Assembly (NCBI RefSeq): GCF_037190085.1
Contig: NZ_JBBCJO010000002.1
Span: 124,001-188,000, forward strand
Direction of reading: 5' to 3'
DNA from: Gemmatimonas aurantiaca
GTDB taxonomy: Bacteria; Gemmatimonadota; Gemmatimonadetes; Gemmatimonadales; Gemmatimonadaceae
Length of the DNA: 64,000 bases
How positions within the stretch are numbered: the stretch's first letter is position 1; every line of letters begins with the position of its first letter. The notes below the pieces were generated by a model that saw only the letters and a list, made by a program, of their open reading frames with translations, did no database searches and had not been told where the DNA came from. Below, piece by piece: positions 27,967 through 35,570 of this stretch. Both the position numbers and the translations under genes were made by a program.

Positions 27967-30574
27967 ACTTCCGCATGTGCCGCGTGTGCCGCATGTGCCT
28001 CTCCATGCCTCCATCGATACACTCTGCGCAGTGTTCGAACCGCTGCCGGTCGTCCGGCGTCGGTTTGCCTCCGCACTGCTCGGCGTCCGACATCCGGCTG
28101 CTCCTGTTCCGGAAGTCCTCGGCGTCATCAGTCTCCTTCCCGCACAGATCGAAGCCGCACGACGGGTACAACTCGTCATCCGGCAATTCGGGGGTGCCCT
28201 GCTCGCCGACGATGTCGGATCGGGCAAGACATTCGTGGCCCTCGCCGTGGCACGAGACTACGAACACGTGCACGTCATCGCCCCCGCCACGCTGCTCCCC
28301 ATGTGGCGCGATGCCATACGGGATGGACTGCCCGATGGCCCTCCCGTGCAGCTGCAATCGCTGACCAGCTACTCGCTCGGCTCTCACGAACCGTTGCCGG
28401 CTTCACGATCCGCACTCGTCATCATCGACGAAGCCCACCATCTCCGGAACGCACACACCGCGCGGTACCGCACCATTGCCCGGGTCATCGCCGGCGCCGA
28501 CACGCTGCTGCTCTCCGCAACACCGCTGCACAACCGGGTGGACGATGTGCACACCCTCTGTGCGCTGTTCCTGCCACCGGATGCATTCGGCGGTGCGTCC
28601 GGTGGCAGCAACAGCAGTTCGCGTGCGACACCAAACGATGTGATCGTTCGAAGCCCGGTGAACGGCGCCGCGGCGGATACGCCGGTGGATACGCCTGTGG
28701 ATACGGGTGCAGACAGACACACATATGCAGCCACAGATGTGCGCGCACGTCGTCCCTCCATCCGGCAACACCGCCCATTCCGCCTACCGCAGGATCGGGA
28801 AACGCTGGAGCAGATCCTCACCCTGCCGCCGCCACTGCCTCTGCGCGATGGTGCCGCCACGGGCGCGCTCATCCGGCTCGGTCTGCTGCGGGCCTGGTGT
28901 TCGAGCGATGCGGCATTCACACAGACGCTGCGGTCACGACGATTGCGCAGTGAAGCACTCCGGGATGCGCTGCGCGTCGGGCGTCATCCATCACGGCGCG
29001 AGTTCCGCACGTGGCTCGTGGGCGAGGACTACAGCCAACTCGGCTTTCCCGAATTGCTGATCGATCATCGGATCGACCGTTCGGGAACGTCCGCGATACT
29101 GGCCACGCTGGAGCACCATCTCCAGGCCGTCACCGCTCTGGCGCATCATCACCGCACCCACGCGAAATCCGATGCGCAACGGGCCGATGTGCTGCGCCGG
29201 ATCTTGCGCCGCCATCCCGATCGGCCGGTGATTGCGTTTTCACAATTCGAACGGACCGTCGTGGCACTCCACCGTGCACTGCGGGACATCGCCGGCATTG
29301 GTGCGCTGACCGGGAAGCGCGGACACATCGCCAGCGGACCGATCGATCGCCATGAACTCCTGGGTCTCTTCGCTCCGCGTGCACAAGGACGCGCACCACC
29401 GGCGCCCCATCAGGTCGTGCGACTCCTCCTCACCACCGACCTGCTGGCGGAAGGGGTCAATCTGCAGGACGCAGGTGTGATCGTCCATCTCGATCTGCCC
29501 TGGACCGACGCACTGCTCTCTCAACGCGTGGGCCGATGCGCACGCCTCGGCTCGCCCCACGAACACGTGCATGTGTATCGGCTCATGCCGTCCGGCCATG
29601 TCGCACGGGCGTTGCGCATGGAAGCGCGTCTTCTTCACAAGGCCCGCCTGATGCGTCGCCACATCACCGGAACTCCGCCACGACCCAGTGCACCGGAGGC
29701 CCTGACACTGCTGCGGGCAGAACTGAAGACATGGAGCGATGGAGTCGGCATCGGGCATCAGGAAGCATCGACCGCAGCATCAGCCGCAGCATCGACCAGA
29801 GCGTCAACCAGAGCGTCAACCGAAGCGTCCGCTGAAACGTCGGACGAAGCGCACCCGGAGAGGCCCGGAACATCGACCGCTGTGCCGATCATCGCGGCCA
29901 TCGGTCGACGCGGCGCGCGGCCACGCGGCCGGGGAGACAGCGCTCTGGTGCTGCTCGAGTCGCGTGTGCCGAACACGGACCCTGCGGCCGCGATGATGAT
30001 TCACGTGGTTCCCGGTTCTACTCATCCGGTTGCCCGGGGTACAAAAGCGCTGCTGGCAGCCATGCGGTCGCTGGAGCTGCAGGCGATGCAGGTCGACCTT
30101 GCACCAGTCGTCCGTCAGCGCATCGACCGGCTCATCGCGCGGGTGTATCGCCACACGATGGCCTGGCTGGAGCGACAGCGCGTCTCCGCGAGCATGGGGC
30201 ATCACGACCCGGCATCCCGGCAACGGCGTACACATATGCAGACACACATCCAGACGCGGGCCCATCGTCTGATGAATCAGGTCATGACCAGCCTGCCCAT
30301 GCCCGAACGCACGCGATGGCGCGAGCAGGTGACCACGATCCGCCGCGGCATCGACGGGATGCGGGGAGCCGGGACCGCGGCCGCCGTGTCGGCCTGGTGT
30401 GCGCAGGCCCCGGCTTTCCCGCAGGCCTCGCCGGCAGAGGTGCAGTCATGGCTCGTGGCATGGACCGCCGATCCCCTGCGGGGGCGCCTGCCGGCCAATG
30501 CATCCGCGCCCGTCGGTACGACGCACTGGCGGATCACCGCCATGATCCTGCTCGTGAATCGGCATATGGATTAG
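27959..30574 (+). CDS. SNF2-type DEAD/DEAH helicase partner of the methyltransferase
   Basis: 871 residues. Motif I is ADDVGSGKTFVALAVA (about 85-95), motif II IIDEAHHLRN (about 155), motif III LLSATPLHNR, the C-terminal lobe starts at PVIAFSQFERTVVALHRALR, then LLLTTDLLAEGVNLQDAGVI and motif VI QRVGRCARLGSPHEHVHVYR (about 521). This is a complete SNF2/superfamily-2 motor. Two low-complexity inserts coincide with 12-base DNA repeats (28673-28708 and 29765-29848), and a 9-base repeat lies at the start codon end (27971-27997). The last 250 residues are unassigned. No nuclease motif is seen. The ATG overlaps the methylase stop, so the two are translated together. Confidence 0.85.
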   Translation: MSELPHVPRVPHVPLHASIDTLCAVFEPLPVVRRRFASALLGVRHPAAPVPEVLGVISLLPAQIEAARRVQLVIRQFGGALLADDVGSGKTFVALAVARDYEHVHVIAPATLLPMWRDAIRDGLPDGPPVQLQSLTSYSLGSHEPLPASRSALVIIDEAHHLRNAHTARYRTIARVIAGADTLLLSATPLHNRVDDVHTLCALFLPPDAFGGASGGSNSSSRATPNDVIVRSPVNGAAADTPVDTPVDTGADRHTYAATDVRARRPSIRQHRPFRLPQDRETLEQILTLPPPLPLRDGAATGALIRLGLLRAWCSSDAAFTQTLRSRRLRSEALRDALRVGRHPSRREFRTWLVGEDYSQLGFPELLIDHRIDRSGTSAILATLEHHLQAVTALAHHHRTHAKSDAQRADVLRRILRRHPDRPVIAFSQFERTVVALHRALRDIAGIGALTGKRGHIASGPIDRHELLGLFAPRAQGRAPPAPHQVVRLLLTTDLLAEGVNLQDAGVIVHLDLPWTDALLSQRVGRCARLGSPHEHVHVYRLMPSGHVARALRMEARLLHKARLMRRHITGTPPRPSAPEALTLLRAELKTWSDGVGIGHQEASTAASAAASTRASTRASTEASAETSDEAHPERPGTSTAVPIIAAIGRRGARPRGRGDSALVLLESRVPNTDPAAAMMIHVVPGSTHPVARGTKALLAAMRSLELQAMQVDLAPVVRQRIDRLIARVYRHTMAWLERQRVSASMGHHDPASRQRRTHMQTHIQTRAHRLMNQVMTSLPMPERTRWREQVTTIRRGIDGMRGAGTAAAVSAWCAQAPAFPQASPAEVQSWLVAWTADPLRGRLPANASAPVGTTHWRITAMILLVNRHMD
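28673..28708. repeat. 12-bp tandem repeat x3 in the helicase gene
   Basis: Units of GTGGATACGCCT type encode ADTPVDTPVDTGAD in the insert between the helicase lobes. It is one of several 12-base repeats in this window. Confidence 0.85.
29765..29848. repeat. 12-bp degenerate tandem repeat x7 in the helicase gene
   Basis: Seven 12-base units of the GCATCGACCGCA / GCGTCAACCAGA type encode an Ala/Ser/Thr/Arg/Glu-rich linker (AASTRASTRASTEASAETSD) after the helicase core. The frame is kept throughout. Confidence 0.85.
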
Positions 30575-30583
30575 TCTTCAGGA

Positions 30584-31243
30584 ATGTCTTACGGTCGTCC
30601 CCCACGCGCGTTGCTCTTCGATCTCGATGGCACGCTCATCGATTCCATTCAGTTGCTGCTGGAGAGCATGCAGCATGCCTTCGACGGCCGCCTCCGGGCG
30701 CCCACCCGCGACGAGTGGGTAGCGGGCATCGGCACGCCGCTGCGCACACAACTGGCCGAGTGGTGTACGTCGGACGAGGAAGCGGAGGGGCTGGTGACCC
30801 GGTACCGCGAGTATCAGGACCACCATCTGGAGCGCCTGACCACCCCCTATCCCGCCGTGCTGGACATCCTGACCTGGGCCCGGACCAAGGGGCATCCCAC
30901 GGCGATCGTCACCAGCAAGGGACGCGGCATGACTGCCCGCTCCCTGGATCATGTGGGATTGAGCGCGCTGTTCGACACCGTGGTGACCTACGAGGAAACC
31001 GCCCGCCACAAGCCGCAGCCCGACCCCGTGCTGCTGGCACTCGACCGGCTCGACGCTGCCCCCGACCGGGCGCTTTTTGTGGGCGACTCGCCCCACGACA
31101 TGCATGCCGGCCGGGCGGCGGGGGTGAAAACCGCGGCCGCCCTCTGGGGCCCGTTCTCCCGGGAGGCCCTGATGCCGGCCGCTCCCGATTTCTGGATGAC
31201 GTCGTTTCGTGAGTTGCCGGACATCGTCCGACAGCTCGACTGA
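30584..31243 (+). CDS. HAD-family phosphatase (phosphoglycolate phosphatase/PpaX-like)
   Basis: 219 residues. Motif I LLFDLDGTLIDSI has the nucleophile and acid Asp; motif II TAIVTSKGR; motif III KPQPDPVLLALDRL; motif IV FVGDSPHDMHAGRAAG. The cap is of the small helical C1 type, as in Gph and PpaX. Likely substrates are phosphoglycolate or pyrophosphate, but HAD specificity is not predictable. It begins 10 bases after the helicase stop with AGGA before the ATG, so it may be read through from the methylase-helicase transcript, though its family gives no link to defence. Confidence 0.9.
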   Translation: MSYGRPPRALLFDLDGTLIDSIQLLLESMQHAFDGRLRAPTRDEWVAGIGTPLRTQLAEWCTSDEEAEGLVTRYREYQDHHLERLTTPYPAVLDILTWARTKGHPTAIVTSKGRGMTARSLDHVGLSALFDTVVTYEETARHKPQPDPVLLALDRLDAAPDRALFVGDSPHDMHAGRAAGVKTAAALWGPFSREALMPAAPDFWMTSFRELPDIVRQLD

Positions 31244-31368
31244 AGCCGTCCAGGGCCCCGCTGCGGGCCCGCCCGCGGCCCGTTCGAACGATCACCAGCC
31301 ATTTCAGGCGTTTTCAAACCATCAGGGGCTCCGGACCATCCAATCGGTGCAACGTTACCGGAGTCCCC

Positions 31369-31947
31369 TTGCTTGCACTCGCCGTGACTGATCCCTTCGC
31401 CGAATCCCGGCCGTTTCCGGCCCCGGTGTCCTCACCGGGGGAGGACGACGTGTCTGCGGCCGCGACGGGCGATCGGCAGGCCTTCGAGCGGGTATACCGG
31501 GCACATGCGGAGCGGGTGTTCAGTGTGTGCGTTCGCATGCTGGGGGACCGGGTGCTGGCCGAGGAAGTCACGCAGGACGTGTTCGTGCGCGTCTGGCAGA
31601 AACTCCCGGGGTTTCGGGGGGAGGCCGCGTTCTCCACCTGGCTCCATCGGGTGGCGGTGAACGTAATCCTCTCCCGGCGGAAGAATCTGGGCATTCAGCA
31701 TGGACGACATGCCGAGGAAGACACGCTGGAGGTAACCCCCTCACGGCCGGACAGCGTGTCGGAGCGCCTCGATCTCGAGGAGGCCATTGCCGGTCTACCG
31801 GCGGGCGCCCGGCGGATCTTCGTGCTTCACGATGTCGAGGGGTTCACGCACGAAGAGATCGGCGAACAACTCGGGATCACCACGGGCGGAAGCAAGGCGC
31901 AGTTGCATCGCGCACGGCTTCTCCTGCGCACGGCGCTCACTCGATGA
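31369..31947 (+). CDS. ECF-type RNA polymerase sigma factor
   Basis: 192 residues from TTG 31369, which has GGAG (31360-31363) five bases upstream; GTG 31384 is an alternative. Region 2 reads AFERVYRAHAERVFSVCVRM, then LAEEVTQDVFVRVWQKLPGF (-10 recognition). Region 4 reads LPAGARRIFVLHDVEGFTHE and EIGEQLGITTGGSKAQLHRA (-35 recognition helix-turn-helix). It heads a four-gene cassette with a zinc-finger anti-sigma and two DUF4097 proteins, so it is probably an envelope-stress type sigma released by its cognate anti-sigma. Confidence 0.93.
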   Translation: MLALAVTDPFAESRPFPAPVSSPGEDDVSAAATGDRQAFERVYRAHAERVFSVCVRMLGDRVLAEEVTQDVFVRVWQKLPGFRGEAAFSTWLHRVAVNVILSRRKNLGIQHGRHAEEDTLEVTPSRPDSVSERLDLEEAIAGLPAGARRIFVLHDVEGFTHEEIGEQLGITTGGSKAQLHRARLLLRTALTR

Positions 31948-32032
31948 GCATTCCAACGCGTTCTCACGTTCCATTCGCTCCATTCACCGACGGCATCGAG
32001 CCCGCACGCACCTCCGATTTCCTGAGCTCATC

Positions 32033-32923
32033 ATGACGACCACCGGATCTTCGGTTTCCCACGCGAACGACTGCGCGCACTTCGAAGCGCAGCTCGGCGC
32101 CTGGCTGGAACACGATCTCGACGCCAGTGCGCAGCAGTGGATGACGACGCATCGTCATCGATGCGCCGCCTGCGCGCGGCTCGTCGCCGATCTCGAGACC
32201 GTGATCGCGGACGCGTCGACGCTCCCACCCCTCACGCCCCCGCGTGATCTCTGGCAGGGGATCGAAGGCCGACTGGATGCGCCGGTCATCCCCATCCCGT
32301 CGACATTTGTCGGAGCGCCAGCCGGAACGCCCGCACGTCAACGCACCGTCACGGTACGCTGGTTCGCCATCGCCGCCACCCTGTTGGTGGCCGTGAGCTC
32401 CGTGGTGACCTGGCAGGTGGCGCGGCGCGGCATCACCGGCATGACGTCATCCGACTCCACCGGATCGAATCCCGCACAGGTGATCGCCCGGGCCGATACG
32501 CCGGCGTCGGTGGGAGTACCGGCGGGGATCTCTCCAGCCGATTCGTCCGCGCCGCGGGACGTGTCCCTCGACATCCCCTCGGCCACCGGCACCACGCATG
32601 TCGCGACCGGTTCGCCGCTGCCGCGCAACGCCCGACGGGCCGGCGTGACGGCGGTGGCCAACGACGACGCCGACCTCCTCGATGTGGACGTCACCTACGA
32701 ACGCGAGATCTCCGCGCTCCGTCACATCGTGGACGAACGCTTCGGGGAACTCGACAGCGGCACCGTGACGGTGCTGCGCCGCAATCTCGAGATCATCGAC
32801 CAGGCCATCGCGGACAGTCGCACGGCGCTGGCCCGCGATCCCCGCAGTGCGGTCGTTTCCTCTCAACTCGATCGCGCGCTGCAGGCCAAGCTGTCGCTGA
32901 TGCGCCGGGTGGCGTTGCTGTGA
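32033..32923 (+). CDS. Zinc-finger anti-sigma factor (one membrane helix)
   Basis: 296 residues from ATG 32033; upstream in-frame sequence overlaps the sigma gene and is not credible. The N-terminal anti-sigma domain has HRHRCAACARL, the H-x3-C-x2-C zinc motif of ZAS domains (about residues 40-50). A single membrane helix follows at VRWFAIAATLLVAVSSVVTW (about 105-125), then a Ser/Pro/Ala-rich periplasmic linker and a C-terminal helical segment YEREISALRHIVDERFGELD that may dimerise. It should hold the ECF sigma at the membrane. Its stop overlaps the next start (GTGA). Confidence 0.88.
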   Translation: MTTTGSSVSHANDCAHFEAQLGAWLEHDLDASAQQWMTTHRHRCAACARLVADLETVIADASTLPPLTPPRDLWQGIEGRLDAPVIPIPSTFVGAPAGTPARQRTVTVRWFAIAATLLVAVSSVVTWQVARRGITGMTSSDSTGSNPAQVIARADTPASVGVPAGISPADSSAPRDVSLDIPSATGTTHVATGSPLPRNARRAGVTAVANDDADLLDVDVTYEREISALRHIVDERFGELDSGTVTVLRRNLEIIDQAIADSRTALARDPRSAVVSSQLDRALQAKLSLMRRVALL

Positions 32924-33873
32924 TCGATCCGATGACGATGAAGACCCGATATCGTGTACCCCTGGTGGCCGGAGTGGCCACGGCTCTGCTCCTGAGCGGC
33001 GCGTGGGTTCCGCTGGCTGCCCAGCGGGTTCGCGATACGACGGTCGAGATGACACGCACGTCGGTGGTGGATGTCACACTGGCCTCGGGCAACGTGATCA
33101 TCCGTGGCATCGGCGGCACCACGGGCAGCGTGCGCGGTCTGCGCAGCGATCAGCGGGTCCGCAGCACTGGGGTGGCGTTGACGGTGGCCGGCCGGGCCGA
33201 TGACGACGATGACCGGAGCAGTCGGACGCGGAGCCGTGCCCGGAACCGTGATGCGCTCGAGATCGATGTGCCGCGTGGGGTGCGGGTGGTGGTCAACACC
33301 CGGTCGGGCGATGTCGACGTGCAGGACTTCACGGGTGAACTCGAAGTCTATTCGCAGAGCGGCACGCAGCGACTCCAGGAAGTGCGCGGACGGGTCATCG
33401 CCGAGTCGCTCTCCGGAGACGTCACCATCACCGGGGCGCCGACATCCGTGCGACTCACCACGGTCAGCGGTGACATCGCCATCCGCGGGGCGCGGGGCGA
33501 GGTGGAAGTGCATTCCACCAGCGGTGATGTCCGCATCGACGAGGCGCTGCTGTCCCGTCTCCTGGTGGAAGCCATGAGTGCCGATGTGGATTTTGGCGGC
33601 AGTTTCACCGAAGACGCCCGCGTGCAGTTGAGCACACACTCCGGCGACATCGTGTTGCGTCTGCCGGACACCCTGCATGGCCGCATCGATGTCTCCACGG
33701 TTTCCGGCAATCTGACCGCCGGTTTTCCGATGACCCTGGCCCCCGGCAACATCACGTCCATCCGCGGGGGACGCTCCGCTCGTCGATACCAGATGGGCAA
33801 TGGTGGTCCGCTGCAGTTCGATATCACGACTTTCAACGGCGACGTCCGCATTCTGCGAGGCAATCGTTCATGA
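32920..33873 (+). CDS. Exported DUF4097 beta-repeat protein (first of pair)
   Basis: 317 residues. The GTG start overlaps the anti-sigma stop (GTGA); ATG 32932 or 32938 are alternatives. The signal peptide LVAGVATALLLSGAWVPLAA ends at AQ. The mature part is a series of short strands of the type VVVNTRSGDVDVQDFTGELE, repeated as VRLTTVSGDIAIRGARGEVE and others; the S-G-D/N turn marks the DUF4097 (polymer-forming bactofilin-like beta) fold. Members are secreted or periplasmic and often sit in anti-sigma operons; biochemical function is unknown. An Asp/Arg-rich insert lies at about residues 90-108. Confidence 0.85.
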   Translation: MIDPMTMKTRYRVPLVAGVATALLLSGAWVPLAAQRVRDTTVEMTRTSVVDVTLASGNVIIRGIGGTTGSVRGLRSDQRVRSTGVALTVAGRADDDDDRSSRTRSRARNRDALEIDVPRGVRVVVNTRSGDVDVQDFTGELEVYSQSGTQRLQEVRGRVIAESLSGDVTITGAPTSVRLTTVSGDIAIRGARGEVEVHSTSGDVRIDEALLSRLLVEAMSADVDFGGSFTEDARVQLSTHSGDIVLRLPDTLHGRIDVSTVSGNLTAGFPMTLAPGNITSIRGGRSARRYQMGNGGPLQFDITTFNGDVRILRGNRS

Positions 33874-34742
33874 GCATGTTCAGCCCGTTCCCCACGTTCG
33901 ACATGTTTTCGTCCCCGGTGCCCATGTCGGCCCGTTCCCGCATCGCATCGCGTCTCACCACCGGTGTGCTCGCGCTCGCGCTGATCGGCATGGCCGCACC
34001 CGCGCACGCGCAGGACTCCCGGCGCGAGAACGCCTTCACCTGGTCCGGCACCATCCCGTCCGGCCGTCAACTGTTCATCAAGAACATCAATGGCGGCATC
34101 GACGTGGAGCGCAGCAGCAGCGGACGCGTGGAAGTCACCGCCGAGAAGCAGTGGCGACGGGGAAATCCGGAACAGGTCCGCATCGAGCAGAAGCGCTCCG
34201 GCGACAACGTCGTGATCTGCGCCCTCTGGAACGAAGAGTCGACCTGCGATGAAGACGGCATCCGCTCGCGCCGGAGCTCCCGGCACAGCGACCGTAACGA
34301 CGTCTCGGTGCATTTCACGGTGCGTGTGCCCGAAGGCGTCCGCGTGAATCTCTCCACCGTGAACGGCGGCATCGAAGTGAACGGCGTCACGAGCGAAGTG
34401 GTGGCCACGACCGTCAACGGCAGTCTGCGGGCCCGCAGCGCGGGCGGGCCGGTGCGGGCCACCACCGTGAACGGCAGCATCTACGTGGCCATGGGCTCCG
34501 TCGGCAGCGCCGAGGAACTCGAATACACTACGGTGAACGGCGCCATCACCATCGAACTGCCGGACAACTTCGGCGCGCAGTTCGATCTCTCGACGGTCAA
34601 CGGCCGCGTGAACACCGACTTCCCCATCACCGTGTCGGGAACCCTGTCCTCGCGTCGGCTGCGGGGAACGGTGGGCAACGGACACACCCGGCTGCGTGCC
34701 AGCACGGTGAACGGAGCCATCACCCTGCGCCGCCTGAACTGA
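33870..34742 (+). CDS. Exported DUF4097 beta-repeat protein (second of pair)
   Basis: 290 residues, ATGA overlap with the previous gene. The signal peptide is LTTGVLALALIGMAAPAHAQ. The mature protein repeats the motif ST/TT-V-N-G at least seven times (LSTVNGGIEVNGVTSEVVA, TTVNGSLRARSAGG, TTVNGSIYVAMG and so on), one per beta-turn of the DUF4097 solenoid. One Cys pair (ICALWNEESTC) could form a disulfide. With the preceding gene it forms a tandem, diverged pair probably produced by duplication. A perfect hairpin at 34802-34834 follows. Confidence 0.85.
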   Translation: MSMFSPFPTFDMFSSPVPMSARSRIASRLTTGVLALALIGMAAPAHAQDSRRENAFTWSGTIPSGRQLFIKNINGGIDVERSSSGRVEVTAEKQWRRGNPEQVRIEQKRSGDNVVICALWNEESTCDEDGIRSRRSSRHSDRNDVSVHFTVRVPEGVRVNLSTVNGGIEVNGVTSEVVATTVNGSLRARSAGGPVRATTVNGSIYVAMGSVGSAEELEYTTVNGAITIELPDNFGAQFDLSTVNGRVNTDFPITVSGTLSSRRLRGTVGNGHTRLRASTVNGAITLRRLN

Positions 34743-34801
34743 AGGCACCCCGATTGAACGGACCGCGGAAACGCGCGGCGAAAAACACCAACGGGGGAAA
34801 T

Positions 34802-34834
34802 CAGAGAGCCATGGCGAATCGCCATGGCTCTCTG
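34802..34834. terminator. Perfect 15-bp hairpin between convergent genes
   Basis: Arms at 34802-34816 and 34820-34834 are exact reverse complements with loop AAT. The stem contains CCATGG. It lies 60 bases after the DUF4097 stop and 37 bases beyond the stop of the convergent PKHD gene, so it can act in both directions. No long T-run follows, so it may be a stabiliser rather than a classical intrinsic terminator. Confidence 0.7.
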
Positions 34835-34870
34835 CATTGCACTCAGTCCATCGGGCGCCTCGTGGGACGG

Positions 34871-35551
34871 TCAGGCATCCGCCCAGCGACGCAACAGATT
34901 GTGATAGATGCCCGTGAGCTGGACTGCCGTCGGATGATCCGGCGCATCCTGATTGAGCCGCTGGATCGCCATGTCGAGATCGAACAGGAGCGTTCGCTCG
35001 GCATCGTCGCGCACCATGCTCTGGATCCAGAAGAACGAGGACACACGCGCACCACGCGTGACCGGCTCGACCAGGTGCAGACTGGTGGACGGATACAGCA
35101 CGAGATGCCCCGCAGGCAGCTTGACCCGATGCTGCCCGTAGGTGTCCTCGATGATGAGTTCTCCCCCCTCGTAGTCTTCGGGGTCGGTGAGAAACAACGT
35201 CGCCGACAGATCGGTGCGGATGCGATGCGGTGTACCGCGCACCTGGCGGATGGCGTTGTCGACATGCATGCCGAACGACTGACCGCCCGCATAGCTGTTG
35301 AACAGCGGCGGGAAGACCTTGAGCGGCAACGCCGCTCCCATGAAGAGCGGATGACGCTGCAGGGCCGCGAGGATCTGATCGCCCACCTGCCGGGCGATCG
35401 GATTGTCCTCGGGAATCTGCATGTTGTTCTTCGTGCGTGACGACTGGTGTCCCGCCGTCACGCGTCCATCCACCCATTCGGCCTGGTCGAGTTGCGTGCG
35501 AAGCGCGCGCACTTCGTCGGGCGTGAGAACTTCGGGTACCTGCAACAACAT
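34871..35551 (-). CDS. PKHD-type Fe(II)/2-oxoglutarate dioxygenase (PiuC/YbiX)
   Basis: 226 residues, the usual length. The N-terminus is MLLQVPEVLTPDEVRALRTQ. The 2-His-1-carboxylate site is visible as FGMHVDNAIRQ (His, Asp) and the distal SLHLVEPVTRGARVSSFFWI (His, with Arg for 2-oxoglutarate). PiuC/YbiX genes accompany TonB siderophore receptors and are thought to modify or release siderophore iron. Here the gene starts 19 bases after the siderophore receptor stop, the classic arrangement. Confidence 0.93.
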   Translation of the reverse strand: MLLQVPEVLTPDEVRALRTQLDQAEWVDGRVTAGHQSSRTKNNMQIPEDNPIARQVGDQILAALQRHPLFMGAALPLKVFPPLFNSYAGGQSFGMHVDNAIRQVRGTPHRIRTDLSATLFLTDPEDYEGGELIIEDTYGQHRVKLPAGHLVLYPSTSLHLVEPVTRGARVSSFFWIQSMVRDDAERTLLFDLDMAIQRLNQDAPDHPTAVQLTGIYHNLLRRWADA

Positions 35552-35570
35552 GAAAGGCTCGGCGTGAGGG

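Noticed and set aside
24478..30574. Complete BREX or DISARM cluster
   Set aside because: No pglZ, brxC, brxL, drmA, drmB or drmC genes on either side; only a methylase and a helicase are present.
33348..35477. Long minus-strand open frame of 709 codons
   Set aside because: It runs antisense through both DUF4097 genes and the PKHD gene, has Gly/His/Arg-rich composition with no motif, and is explained by the high GC content.
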